From NCBI RefSeq assembly GCF_023115425.1, contig NZ_CP096032.1:682001-746000 (forward strand): a stretch of 64,000 bases of DNA, read 5' to 3'. The stretch comes from Synechococcus sp. A10-1-5-1 (GTDB lineage Bacteria; Cyanobacteriota; Cyanobacteriia; PCC-6307; Cyanobiaceae). The notes beneath the pieces are model-generated. The model did not search any database and was not told the DNA's origin. It worked only from the letters and a program-made list of their open reading frames with translations. Shown here in pieces: positions 25,625 to 33,380 of this stretch (position 1 is the first letter of the stretch; every line of letters starts with the position of its first letter). Both the position numbers and the translations under genes were made by a program.

Positions 25625-26068
25625 ATGAACACCCCCGCCCCCGACTGGATGCCGGATGCCGCGAAAGGCACCTACCCAGGCTGGGTGCAGCGCAAAGCGG
25701 TGACGCTGGCGAAGCGCGATCAGAAACGCGGTGGCAAGGGCAACGTGCAGCAATACCGCCTGGCGATCCACGAAGCGGTGCTGGCCTCAGAGGGCCGCGA
25801 CCACTGGACTGGGGAATGGCTCGCCTGGGAGCTGATCGGCACCTACGACAACCGGGAGGCCGCCACGGGCAAAGGCGAAAGCAAAAAGCGCTACGCGATG
25901 CTCCCCACCATTGATCAGCGCAGCAGCCAAGCAGAACCCGACTTCGTGATATGCGCCTGGCGCACCAATGACGCCAAGCACGACATGACGCCCCAGGAGC
26001 TGTTGCAGTTCTGTTCGGCTGTGATCAAGCACAGCCCGAACTGGGTTGGCTCAGGCACACCGGAATAA
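25625..26068 (+). CDS. Hypothetical protein
   Basis: The 147-residue soluble protein has a lysine/arginine-rich N-terminal part (KAVTLAKRDQKRGGKGNVQQYR) and recognisable elements DHWTGEWLAWELIGTYDN and PEDF-like EPDFVICAWRTNDAKHDMTPQEL. I do not recognise the family. A CCTGG/CCAGG hairpin at 26094-26109 followed by a weak pyrimidine run may end its transcript. Confidence 0.65.
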   Translation: MNTPAPDWMPDAAKGTYPGWVQRKAVTLAKRDQKRGGKGNVQQYRLAIHEAVLASEGRDHWTGEWLAWELIGTYDNREAATGKGESKKRYAMLPTIDQRSSQAEPDFVICAWRTNDAKHDMTPQELLQFCSAVIKHSPNWVGSGTPE

Positions 26069-26196
26069 GGCGGTGCCGCTCAAACCCGCTTGACCTGGTG
26101 AGAGCCAGGCTTTCTCCAAGTTGTTGGCCCGAGTGATCTCAGTGGTTGATGAGCATCAAGGCAAGGCATGGGTGCTGCTGGCGCGAGCCAAGCGCC

Positions 26197-26385
26197 TCAG
26201 CCTCGAGAAGGGTGCTTATCAATCTGCTCGAGCACTGCTCCATCACGATCAACAAGGCGATAGATCCGACCCGTGACCCGTGCCTTCGCTAATGCGGTCA
26301 AATAAGCCTTGAAATGATTGCGTTTACTACCTTCAAGGTGCCAAGACTCTTCATTTGGGGCTCGGCTTTGGATCACAACAGCCAT
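26197..26385 (-). CDS. Small orphan protein (YRLVDRDG type)
   Basis: From the ATG at 26383-26385 the product is 62 residues: a beta strand (MAVVIQSRAP), a helix (NHFKAYLTALAKARV) and the strand-turn RIYRLVDRDGAV. The plus-strand gene at 26725 has the same architecture (strand, helix, YRVIDPD turn), so the two look like diverged paralogues of one small-protein family. Function unknown. Confidence 0.55.
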   Translation of the reverse strand: MAVVIQSRAPNEESWHLEGSKRNHFKAYLTALAKARVTGRIYRLVDRDGAVLEQIDKHPSRG

Positions 26386-26724
26386 CACATTGCCGAAGGT
26401 TGGTGACTGAACCAACTCTCTCTTCGCTATTTGATTTGACCAAAAATCAGTTGATTCACTTTGGGATCAACCAGTCCGATCAGCCCCCCCCCAGAGAACG
26501 CCAAATGCGCTCTTGAACGCAGGGGGCTCAGTGAGAAGCCAATCAACATCACGGCGACGCATCACGCGCGACTGGAGAAAGCAAGCGCTAGCGCTAGCGG
26601 TAGCGGCCGGTGCCGAGCGAGACCTTTCAGTCCCCCATCAGTGGCGTGATCCCAAGAACTTTCTGTCGTTTTCACCCAAAGGGTTCTAACTGACCGACCT
26701 TGTGGCCCCACCTCCGAGACGGGC

Positions 26725-26931
26725 GTGTTCATCATCGAAAGACTCACCAGCAAGGGTTGGGGACAAACCGAGGAACATCCAGACCACGACCTTGCCCACT
26801 TGCACGCAAGGCTGAAGAACTTTGCAGACGGATCGACCTACAGGGTCATTGACCCAGACATGACCATGGTGTGCCTGTTTTCAGGCGGAGCGACGGAATG
26901 CTGGGCCATGGATCAGGCCACCGTTGCATAA
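26725..26931 (+). CDS. Small orphan protein (YRVIDPD type)
   Basis: A 68-residue frame from GTG at 26725 begins with a hydrophobic strand (MFIIERLTSKGW). It continues with a helix (HDLAHLHARLKNFA) and the turn YRVIDPDMTMVCLF, and ends with a short tail. Its layout parallels the minus-strand gene ending at 26197. The ribosome-binding site is unclear. Function unknown. Confidence 0.5.
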   Translation: MFIIERLTSKGWGQTEEHPDHDLAHLHARLKNFADGSTYRVIDPDMTMVCLFSGGATECWAMDQATVA

Positions 26932-26956
26932 CCATGCCAAAAGACAGTGCAATGGC

Positions 26957-27133
26957 TTATGCGCAAATCACCCTCTCGCCGCTGACGAGATCCTGATAGC
27001 TCACTTCAGTCGTTCCGGATTGGACTGAATCCGACTTCAGACCAAGGCGGTAATAGCGCTTGGCTTGAGCCGACCAGAGATCGTCGTGAGATGGATCAGA
27101 GTGAATGCTGGGCTTTAGGCGTGGAATGTGCAT
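26957..27133 (-). CDS. 58-residue orphan protein
   Basis: An ATG-started frame of 58 codons reads MHIPRLKPSI...DLWSAQAKRYYRLGLK...SYQDLVSGERVICA. Composition is protein-like, with a clear amphipathic helix. A TTATAC sequence about 20 bases before the start could be a -10 element giving a short leader. No family recognised. Confidence 0.45.
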   Translation of the reverse strand: MHIPRLKPSIHSDPSHDDLWSAQAKRYYRLGLKSDSVQSGTTEVSYQDLVSGERVICA

Positions 27134-27351
27134 ACATCACGAACTGGAGGGTATAAGAACACAGATGCCAATGAGATTGTCGTTCCATTTGTTCTCGGAT
27201 TGAGATGAACAACGGTTCGATATTCAAACGCTCAGTCGAGCCGATGCCCGTCATGGTGCATGACTGAGGGCCCTAGCAAGGGGGGTGACTCTTGTAAGAA
27301 GATCCTGAAAAACGTATCGCTCTAACGGGAGAAATACGTCACGAAGGAAGG

Positions 27352-27525
27352 ATGGATGGTCTCAGCTATCGCGTTATCCGGTTGAGGAGCTGGATCGTTG
27401 CGGACCAGCGCTCAACGTCTCTTGTGTTCAACTCAACCTTATCACCGGATCAAGCGCGCCACCCTCGGGCCCCACTGCAGGCCACTGATGCGAGCAAAGA
27501 GCCGTTAGGACCAATCGAGCGGTGA
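27352..27525 (+). CDS. Possible 57-residue protein
   Basis: The frame opens with ATG right after AAGGAAGG, a good ribosome-binding site, and reads LSYRVIRLRSWIVADQRSTSLVF before a more disordered tail. It lies in an otherwise empty AT-richer stretch. Only the ribosome-binding site and the N-terminal composition support it. Confidence 0.35.
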   Translation: MDGLSYRVIRLRSWIVADQRSTSLVFNSTLSPDQARHPRAPLQATDASKEPLGPIER

Positions 27526-27580
27526 GGGCCTGATCAAACGTCTCAACCACGCACCGCGTTGGACATGGCCTCACTAGCTG

Positions 27581-27637
27581 CAACTGTGCTCAACACAGTT
27601 GTGTTGCAATAAGCCGGCTTGATAAACGGCTTTTTTA
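27581..27637 (+). terminator. Hairpin plus terminator, probable 3' end of a small RNA
   Basis: A perfect eight-base-pair hairpin (CAACTGTG, loop CTCAA, CACAGTTG; 27581-27601) is followed ten bases later by AAGCCG/CGGCTT and a run of six T's (27611-27636). The pair resembles the end of a small plus-strand RNA begun near 27540, or of the transcript carrying the 57-residue frame. Confidence 0.6.
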
Positions 27638-27749
27638 TATCTGGTGGCAGACGGGGGCACTTCGCCAGCGACTGCTACCGAGCCGGAGAGGCCTCGATGC
27701 ACTCCATCGTGCCGAAGGCTTCACCACAAGGCCTGATGCCATCGTCTTG

Positions 27750-27781
27750 CAAAAAAAAAAACGCCGGTACTCCTACCGGCG
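27750..27781 (-). terminator. Strong minus-strand terminator
   Basis: CGCCGGTA and TACCGGCG pair across a four-base loop, and the minus strand then reads eleven T's. It is the likely end of the transcript of the coiled-coil gene at 27887-28063, about 105 bases upstream. A GTGGAAC/GTTCCAC stem at 27782-27815 lies between. Confidence 0.8.
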
Positions 27782-27886
27782 GTGGAACATCCCGTACCCA
27801 TGCCTTGCGTTCCACAAAGTCTGGCTACGGCTCCAAGCTAAGGACGATGGCGTGTACGTCAGAAGGCCTTAGCAGTTCTTAGGAAC

Positions 27887-28063
27887 CTATTGAGGAGAGG
27901 CAATCGCAAGCTTGCGCTTGAGGTCCTCGTTCTCGTCCTCCAACTCCTGAATGCGTGCTTTGAGTTGATCCACCTCAGACGCTTTCACGCTCAAGGTTGT
28001 GATCGTGGCGTGATAGGTCGAGGGAATCTCCTTAATCCAGGAATCCAGATCGCTGTGTTGCAT
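27887..28063 (-). CDS. 58-residue coiled-coil protein
   Basis: An ATG-started frame of 58 codons encodes MQHSDLDSWIKEIP, a linker, and a charged leucine-heptad helix (VDQLKARIQELEDENEDLKR is part of it) typical of a short parallel coiled coil. A strong terminator follows downstream. The product is likely a small dimerising adaptor; the partner is unknown. Confidence 0.6.
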   Translation of the reverse strand: MQHSDLDSWIKEIPSTYHATITTLSVKASEVDQLKARIQELEDENEDLKRKLAIASPQ

Positions 28064-28122
28064 GGTTCAACGCCCTTGCTGGCCGCAAGCTACAGCTGCC
28101 ATCGGCTCCCAGCCAGAACCTC

Positions 28123-28398
28123 TTAAACCGCGCTATCCACCAACTGATGGCGGCTGCTCACCAACTCACCGGTGCACTTCACCGGCAGCAGCTTGGAGTG
28201 GCCACCGCTGTACCAAAGCTCCACCAAGGCCGCGCCTTTGATCTCGGGGTTAGCCCCAGCCAGCAACCAGAGCTCGTCATGCAGCACCTGGGTCTGATCC
28301 GGCATTCCCACGTACCAAGGGGCCTCGGGGTCAGCCGAAAGCTCCTCGTGGAGAAGCAACAGCGCCTCCAGAACGTCAGCAGCCAATTCAGGCGTCAT
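28123..28398 (-). CDS. Conserved small protein of unknown function
   Basis: The 91-residue acidic protein starts with an amphipathic helix (ELAADVLEALLLLHEELSAD) and contains DELWLLAGANPEIKGAALVELWYSGG and a C-terminal LLPVKCTGELVSSRHQL strand-turn. It looks like a folded cytoplasmic protein. The family is not recognised. Confidence 0.6.
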   Translation of the reverse strand: MTPELAADVLEALLLLHEELSADPEAPWYVGMPDQTQVLHDELWLLAGANPEIKGAALVELWYSGGHSKLLPVKCTGELVSSRHQLVDSAV

Positions 28399-28831
28399 GC
28401 CTCCATCCAGGCACAGCGCCTAGCCCTTAATCAAGCAGCAGAAGTACCGAGCTCTGGGCTGACTTCAGCGCCGCGGCATGCCCTCAGCGGGATGGAGGTG
28501 GCGCAGCAGCTCTGCCGGATGGCAATGGGACTGGCGCATCAGTTCCTCACGCCAGCTCCAGACCGCCTGCTGCACCGCAGGGCGGACATGGTGGGAACCA
28601 GAGCTGGACGTCGAATACATGGCCAATGGACGGGTGATGTCTTCAGGGTTGGGAGACCAACAGAAGTGAACTGTCCGCTCTGAACACCTGCGAAGAAATA
28701 GGTATTGATGCGCTCTCCCGTCAGGACAACGCGCATTCGCGAAGCAATTTCCCCATCAGTAGCAACGGAAACCAGATTCTGTGAACTGAGTTCAGATTGA
28801 ACAAAAGAGGAGGGCTGCAGAGGTGACAGTG
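28399..28831. other. Intergenic region without a supported gene
   Basis: Overlapping frames on both strands are arginine- and serine-rich or change character midway, and no frame has a ribosome-binding site. A few stretches (for example a plus-strand frame reading WWEPELDVEYMANGR near 28596-28640) look protein-like and could be remains of a decayed gene. Confidence 0.35.
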
Positions 28832-28930
28832 ATGTCCATCACCCCAAGACCTTCAGCCATGGAAATCCTTGCCGTCATCGCCATCGTCGGTGCAGCGTTC
28901 GGCGGTGCCGCTGCCATGACCAAGAAGTGA
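28832..28930 (+). CDS. Tiny single-pass membrane protein
   Basis: A 32-codon frame (or 23 codons from the ATG at 28859) encodes MEILAVIAIVGAAFGGAAAM followed by TKK: one hydrophobic helix rich in small residues with a basic end. An AGAGG precedes the first ATG and a strong terminator follows 26 bases after the stop, so this is a complete one-gene transcription unit. Confidence 0.5.
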   Translation: MSITPRPSAMEILAVIAIVGAAFGGAAAMTKK

Positions 28931-28956
28931 GGCGTTAACGCTCCAGAGGAAACCTG

Positions 28957-28985
28957 AACCCCCGGGGTATACCCGGGGGTTTTTC
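28957..28985 (+). terminator. Strong factor-independent terminator
   Basis: AACCCCCGGG pairs with CCCGGGGGTT across a GTATA loop, giving a ten-base-pair stem with a T-run. It closes the transcript of the tiny membrane protein just upstream. Confidence 0.85.
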
Positions 28986-29059
28986 TTTGTCCGAGCGTGT
29001 TGTGGGCAGAACCGGCAGGCCTCTGCACAGTTGGACGGCAAGCCCATGCCGCAGGAACC

Positions 29060-29668
29060 ATGCCCCGCTCGCGCTTGATCCTCCTGGCGCTCCTGGGCCT
29101 GGGGCATGTACTCCCCGCCCGGGCCGACAGCACCCTCGCCTAGTGCCAGCTCAGCCGCCATGACCATACCCTTGCGGTGGAGTCCGGCCCCTGTCAGTTC
29201 TCCCAACGCCAGGGCAACGTCAACGTCCTGATGGGCCAGCGCTGGGCCTTTCACTTCCCGGCCGATCAGCAGGGGCAGAGCTATCAGCGCAGCGCCAGTG
29301 TCCAGGGCCTGCGCTTCAACCGCGAGGGCGACTACACCTTGAGCGTCTTCTGGCGCAAACCGCTGCAGTGCCGCGGCAGCAAGGACGCCATCTCGGTGGC
29401 CTATACGACAAGCGGCGCTGATCTCGCCATCGGCGATCAACACATCGCACTTGACCGCGCCCGCTCCGGCAGCGGCGCCCGCTACACCGCCCGCGGCGTG
29501 GAGCTCTGGGAGCACCAGGGCACCACCCGGATCGACTGGTTCGGGACGAAACTGAGCTGCGAGAGCAACCTCGCTCATCACCTGAGCCTGCCCAACGCAA
29601 CGGACTACGCACTCCCATCACCAGTTGCGAGGACCTTGCCATCCACGAGGTTCTTCAAAGGCTCGTGA
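29060..29668 (+). pseudogene. Secreted protein interrupted by an amber codon
   Basis: An ATG at 29060 opens a classical signal peptide (MPRSRLILLALLGLG... with an ARA-type cleavage site near residue 22). Codon 28, at 29141-29143, is TAG. The same frame then runs on for 175 codons as a cysteine-containing beta-rich domain (VESGPCQFSQRQGNVNV, YTLSVFWRKPLQCRG, ELWEHQGTTRIDWFGTKLSC). The signal peptide and mature domain clearly belong together, so this is a nonsense-mutated gene or a read-through or sequencing case. The family is not recognised. Confidence 0.7.
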
Positions 29669-29766
29669 AGCTGTGGCAGCTGCACTGGACGCTTGAACCG
29701 CTCCTGGCGGATCCAAGCTCAAGACACCCAGGCAGAGCTAGACCAGAGACAGCCACGGAGAGGCTG

Positions 29767-29922
29767 ATGGACCCACTCACCGACGGCATCCTGCTCGCGC
29801 TATTCATCACGGCGACTGTGGTGGCCGCTCATAAGACCAAACGGCCTGGGCCATCAGACACAAAACCGTCCTGCAAGGCCTTCTATCGGAGTGGCGACGA
29901 CCACCCAATGCGTCATTGCTAA
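29767..29922 (+). CDS. Possible 51-residue single-pass membrane protein
   Basis: The frame starts with ATG six bases after GAGAGG and encodes one transmembrane helix (GILLALFITATVVAAH) followed by a polar, basic tail with two cysteines. It looks like a small membrane-anchored peptide; function unknown. Confidence 0.4.
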   Translation: MDPLTDGILLALFITATVVAAHKTKRPGPSDTKPSCKAFYRSGDDHPMRHC

Positions 29923-29960
29923 TTCAAGGAATGACACAGCCAAAAGGCGCTTGAGATCAC

Positions 29961-30182
29961 TCACTGTGATCGGCGGCGAGGGAAAGGCCGCCGTCCTTGT
30001 TGAGCAGGAGAAAGGTCACCGATCTCAAGCAACTCGACGTAATCCTTTGCGCTTGCGAAGTCTTCGCAATAGGCACAAAGACCATCGCGATTACAGGCAT
30101 AAAAGATTTTCTCAGCGCTGCTCACACCTGGCACTGAATGAATCGTCGAGCCTCGAGCGGACCTGTATTCGAGCTTGGCCAT
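29961..30182 (-). CDS. Small orphan protein
   Basis: The 73-residue frame reads MAKLEYRSARGSTIHSVPG, then a cysteine pair in CNRDGLCAYCEDF, a helix (SAKDYVELLEI) and a basic tail. The three closely spaced cysteines could bind metal. The upstream region is AT-rich and could hold its promoter. The family is not recognised. Confidence 0.5.
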   Translation of the reverse strand: MAKLEYRSARGSTIHSVPGVSSAEKIFYACNRDGLCAYCEDFASAKDYVELLEIGDLSPAQQGRRPFPRRRSQ

Positions 30183-30381
30183 AGGATCACCTCAAAGCTA
30201 TGAGCAAATACTTGCCTTTCATCTTTTCTTAATCTTATCACTGGGGGCAAAAAATCTTGTCTTGATCAGAGATCCGGTCTTCTTTAGGCAATAGTTCTCA
30301 TGGCTATTTGGCCTCTTCGCGGTGGAGCCGAGGGAAATCCACCGGAACACAGCAGCTCGGTCCAATCGTTCGAACGTCTCC

Positions 30382-31788
30382 ATGAGCGCATCCATCAGGC
30401 CCCACCTCTGCGGCCGCGAAACCGAGATCCGCTCCGCCATGGCCGCCGGCGGTCCCTACTGGTCTGGGCAGGCGCCGTTGCAGCTCGATCAGCTGCGCTC
30501 GGGGTTTGCCTGCGCGCTGCACATGCATCAGCCGACCATCCCGGCCGGCCCCGATGGAGCGCTGATCTCCCACCTGCAGTACATGCTGGAGCACCCCGGC
30601 GAGGGGGATAACCACAACGCCGAACCCTTCGCGCACTGCTACCGGCGCCTGGCCGATCTGATCCCCCAACTGACCGAGCAGGGCTGCAGCCCGCGGATCA
30701 TGCTCGACATCTCCGGAAATCTGCTCTGGGGGGCCGAGCAGATGGGCCGCAGCGACATCACCGAGGCCTGGCGTTACCTGGCCTGTGATCCCGAGATGCA
30801 ACGGCACGTCGAGTGGCTCGGCAGCTTCTGGGGCCACGCCGTCGCCCCCTCCACGCCGATCCCGGATCTACAGCTGCAGATCGAGGCCTGGCAGCACCAG
30901 TTCGCCGCGGCCTTCGGCCTGGAGGCCCTGCAGCGGGTGCGCGGCTTCTCCCTACCGGAGATGGCCCTGCCCAATCACCCCGACACCCTCTTTGCACTGG
31001 TGGAAGCCCTGCAGCAGGCGGGGTACCGCTGGCTGCTGCTCCAGGAGCACAGCGTGGAGACCCTCACCGGCGAACCCCTGAGCGAAGCCCAGAAGTACCT
31101 GCCCAATCGCCTGATCGCCCGCAATGGACGGGGTGAGCGGCGGGAGATCACCGCCTTGATCAAGACCCAGGGCTCCGACACCAAGCTGGTCGGCCAGATG
31201 CAGCCCTACTACGAGGCGATCAGCCGCGATCGGCTCCCCTTGGGAGCCATCAGCGTGCCGTCCCTGGTCTCCCAGATCGCCGACGGTGAAAACGGGGGCG
31301 TGATGATGAACGAGTTCCCCCAGGCCTTCATCCAGGCCAACCAGCGCTGCGCCGGCAAGCCGGGGACTGCCGCCATCAACGGCAGCGAATTCCTGGAGCT
31401 GCTCGAGGCCCAAGGCTGCAAACCCGAGCACTACCCCACGATCCAGGCGGCCGGCCAGCGACAACTCCTCAGCGGCCTCGGAGAGCACTGGACGGGCGCG
31501 CAGCTGCAGGAGCGCATCGACGCCGGATGCAATGTCGAAGGGGCCTCCTGGACCAACGACCTCAGTTGGGTCAAGGGCTACGAGAGCGTTCTCGAGCCCA
31601 TGGTGCAACTCAGCGCAGCCTTCCACCAGCGCTACCCAACACCCACGCCCGGTGACCCCGACTATCAGGAAGCCCTACTGCATGTATTGCTGCTTGAGAC
31701 CAGCTGCTTTCGCTACTGGGGCCACGGCACCTGGACGGACTACGCCCAGGCGATTCACCGCCGCGGCCAGGAACTCCTCGGCCACTAG
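30382..31788 (+). CDS. Glycoside hydrolase family 57 protein
   Basis: This protein of about 468 residues has the GH57 beginning FACALHMHQPTIP, in which the HMHQP motif is the first GH57 signature. The later MALPNHPDT and a long helical C-terminal part follow. GH57 enzymes act on alpha-glucans such as glycogen as amylase, 4-alpha-glucanotransferase or branching enzyme, and the exact specificity cannot be read here. The start is taken at ATG 30382; ATG 30439 is an alternative. It probably works in glycogen turnover. Confidence 0.85.
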   Translation: MSASIRPHLCGRETEIRSAMAAGGPYWSGQAPLQLDQLRSGFACALHMHQPTIPAGPDGALISHLQYMLEHPGEGDNHNAEPFAHCYRRLADLIPQLTEQGCSPRIMLDISGNLLWGAEQMGRSDITEAWRYLACDPEMQRHVEWLGSFWGHAVAPSTPIPDLQLQIEAWQHQFAAAFGLEALQRVRGFSLPEMALPNHPDTLFALVEALQQAGYRWLLLQEHSVETLTGEPLSEAQKYLPNRLIARNGRGERREITALIKTQGSDTKLVGQMQPYYEAISRDRLPLGAISVPSLVSQIADGENGGVMMNEFPQAFIQANQRCAGKPGTAAINGSEFLELLEAQGCKPEHYPTIQAAGQRQLLSGLGEHWTGAQLQERIDAGCNVEGASWTNDLSWVKGYESVLEPMVQLSAAFHQRYPTPTPGDPDYQEALLHVLLLETSCFRYWGHGTWTDYAQAIHRRGQELLGH

Positions 31789-31940
31789 AGCCAGAGCGCT
31801 CCGATCAGCAGACCCATCAACAGACCCACGATCCAGGCCAACCAGGCCCCTTGGTATTCGGTTTTTAAGCCCAGCTTCTTCTTGATCCAGAAATAGGAAC
31901 GCTCGTCGGCCTGAAGCAGCTGGCGGAATGGATTGTTCAT
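31785..31940 (-). CDS. 51-residue C-tail-anchored protein
   Basis: An ATG frame of 51 codons encodes a polar amphipathic N-terminus (MNNPFRQLLQADERSYFWIKKK) and a C-terminal transmembrane helix (AWLAWIVGLLMGLLIGALWL). It converges with the GH57 gene, the stops overlapping by three bases. The structure suggests a tail-anchored thylakoid or plasma-membrane micro-protein; function unknown. Confidence 0.6.
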   Translation of the reverse strand: MNNPFRQLLQADERSYFWIKKKLGLKTEYQGAWLAWIVGLLMGLLIGALWL

Positions 31941-32008
31941 AACCGATCTCTAGCCACGGCGCATCCGCGAAACGGCAGGGAACACTCCAGGTAGCTCCGG
32001 GAGTTCGC

Positions 32009-32617
32009 ATGCATCCATCCGTGCGCCACTGGCTCTGGGTCAGCCGCCTGCATCCGCCCCTTCCCGAGCGCAGCGTGCTGGAGTTGGCGCGCATGATTCA
32101 ACGCTGGCAGCAGCATCCAGGCGGGCCTGATCAGGCGCCCCCAGCGATTCGCAAGCGAGGACGACGGGCCAGGGATCAACTGGTGAGGCACAACCTGGCC
32201 CTGGTGGGATTCAGCTGGAGAAAACAGCACAGCCAGCTCAGCGCAGACGATGCATCAACGGCCGATGCGCTGCAGGAAGGGGCCCTCAACCTGCTGAGGG
32301 CCGCTGAGAAATTTGATCCAGCCCGGGGCTATCGCTTCTCCACCTACGCCAGCTTCTGGATCCGCCGCGGATTGCTGCGTTTTTGCCAGCGCAGCCGCCG
32401 CAGTATTGCCTTCCCCCGCGATCAGGCCGCCCTGGTGCTCAAGGCCCAACAACTCAGCGAGGACAGCCTCCGGCGCAGGGGAATTCAGCCCAGCCTGAGC
32501 TGGCTTGCCGCCCAGCTGAGCACCGCGCAGAAACACATTCAGTCCAGTCAATTAGAAGCCTTGATCCGCAGCTGGAATGACACCCAGACCTGCACAATTA
32601 GGACCATAGCTTCCTAA
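32009..32617 (+). CDS. Sigma-70-like protein lacking region 4
   Basis: Residues 54-133 match sigma-70 regions 1.2-2.4: LVRHNLALV, ALQEGALNLLRAAEKFDPARGYRFSTYA and a tryptophan-containing WIRRGLLRF helix. A region-3-like helix segment follows (about 150-190). The chain ends at 202 with no region 4, so it could bind core polymerase and a -10 element but not a -35 element. It may be a specialised or decayed group 2/3 sigma factor. A second region-4-less relative lies 1.9 kb away. Confidence 0.75.
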   Translation: MHPSVRHWLWVSRLHPPLPERSVLELARMIQRWQQHPGGPDQAPPAIRKRGRRARDQLVRHNLALVGFSWRKQHSQLSADDASTADALQEGALNLLRAAEKFDPARGYRFSTYASFWIRRGLLRFCQRSRRSIAFPRDQAALVLKAQQLSEDSLRRRGIQPSLSWLAAQLSTAQKHIQSSQLEALIRSWNDTQTCTIRTIAS

Positions 32618-32648
32618 TCCAAAACCAAAGAAATAGACCCCAACGCGC

Positions 32649-32662
32649 CTCTAGCGCTAGAG
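32649..32662. promoter_or_regulatory. Perfect 14-base palindrome upstream of the LuxR-type gene
   Basis: CTCTAGCGCTAGAG is a perfect inverted repeat ending 22 bases before the GTG start of the LuxR-type regulator. Its position suits an operator, possibly autoregulatory, but no consensus is known to me. Confidence 0.35.
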
Positions 32663-32684
32663 AGCAGATGGCAATCCAGGGGCC

Positions 32685-33380
32685 GTGAATCCTGAGCAAA
32701 CCCGCCAGCAGATTCAGGCTCTACAGCGGGCCATTGCCGAGCTGCAGCAGGGCTGGAGGATTGCCGTCTGCTCTGCCGATGAACGCCTGATTGGGATTGC
32801 GTCCCTGCTGCTCGAGGGCTGTGAGTTTGCGGCAGACTCCATCGCTGAACTACTCGCTCTTCCACTCCCCAGCCAGCACAACTTGCTGCTGATTTGTGAT
32901 GATGAGCTGGCCGATGGCGGGGCCCTGGAGCTAATCGAGCGACTGCCCCAGGCCACGGTTCTGGTCTGCCTTGATGCCTCGATTGCGCAAGAGCGACTGA
33001 ACCAGCTCTGGCGCAGTGGAGCGGCTGGTCTTTGTTGCCGCCAACACTGCGGCGGCGGCCGGCTGCTCCAGGCGGTACTGATGCTGATGCGCGGCCTGCA
33101 GTCTCTCGATCCCCTGCTGGGGGAGCGGCTGCGCGAACAACCCCCGCGGCTCATTCCCCTACGCAACAACGAGCAGCACCTGCTGGAGCTGCTCGCCCGG
33201 GGCTTCAACAGCCGGGAGATCGCGGCGCTGGAGCAACGCCGCAGCGACACGATCCGCCGTCAACTCAGCGCGCTGTACCGCAAAGTTGGCGTTCGTGACC
33301 AGCGCGCCTTGATCGCCTGGGGGCTCGGACACGGCCTTGTGCGCCCCCGCGACCTGGCCTGCCGCACACCAGATCACTGA
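32685..33380 (+). CDS. LuxR-type regulator with a degenerate receiver
   Basis: The GTG-started 231-residue protein has an N-terminal receiver-like domain with a coiled lead-in (residues 1-30), a possible Asp in LLLICDDELADG, but no conserved Lys after the later strand (GLCCRQ instead). The C-terminal 60 residues form an HTH_LuxR domain (LLELLARGFNSREIAALE, then TIRRQLSALYRKVGVRDQ). It probably binds DNA as a dimer without canonical phosphorylation. It sits between two region-4-less sigma-like genes. Confidence 0.8.
   Translation: MNPEQTRQQIQALQRAIAELQQGWRIAVCSADERLIGIASLLLEGCEFAADSIAELLALPLPSQHNLLLICDDELADGGALELIERLPQATVLVCLDASIAQERLNQLWRSGAAGLCCRQHCGGGRLLQAVLMLMRGLQSLDPLLGERLREQPPRLIPLRNNEQHLLELLARGFNSREIAALEQRRSDTIRRQLSALYRKVGVRDQRALIAWGLGHGLVRPRDLACRTPDH

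Noticed and set aside
26121-26276. 51-codon plus-strand frame reading LLARVISVVDEHQGKAWVLLARAKR
   Set aside because: Protein-like at first, but half of it is antisense to the better supported minus-strand small gene and it has only a TTG start.
26584-26606. AGCGCTAGCGCTAGCGG short repeat
   Set aside because: Too short and isolated to call a repeat element; similar GCTAGC words are common in this genome.
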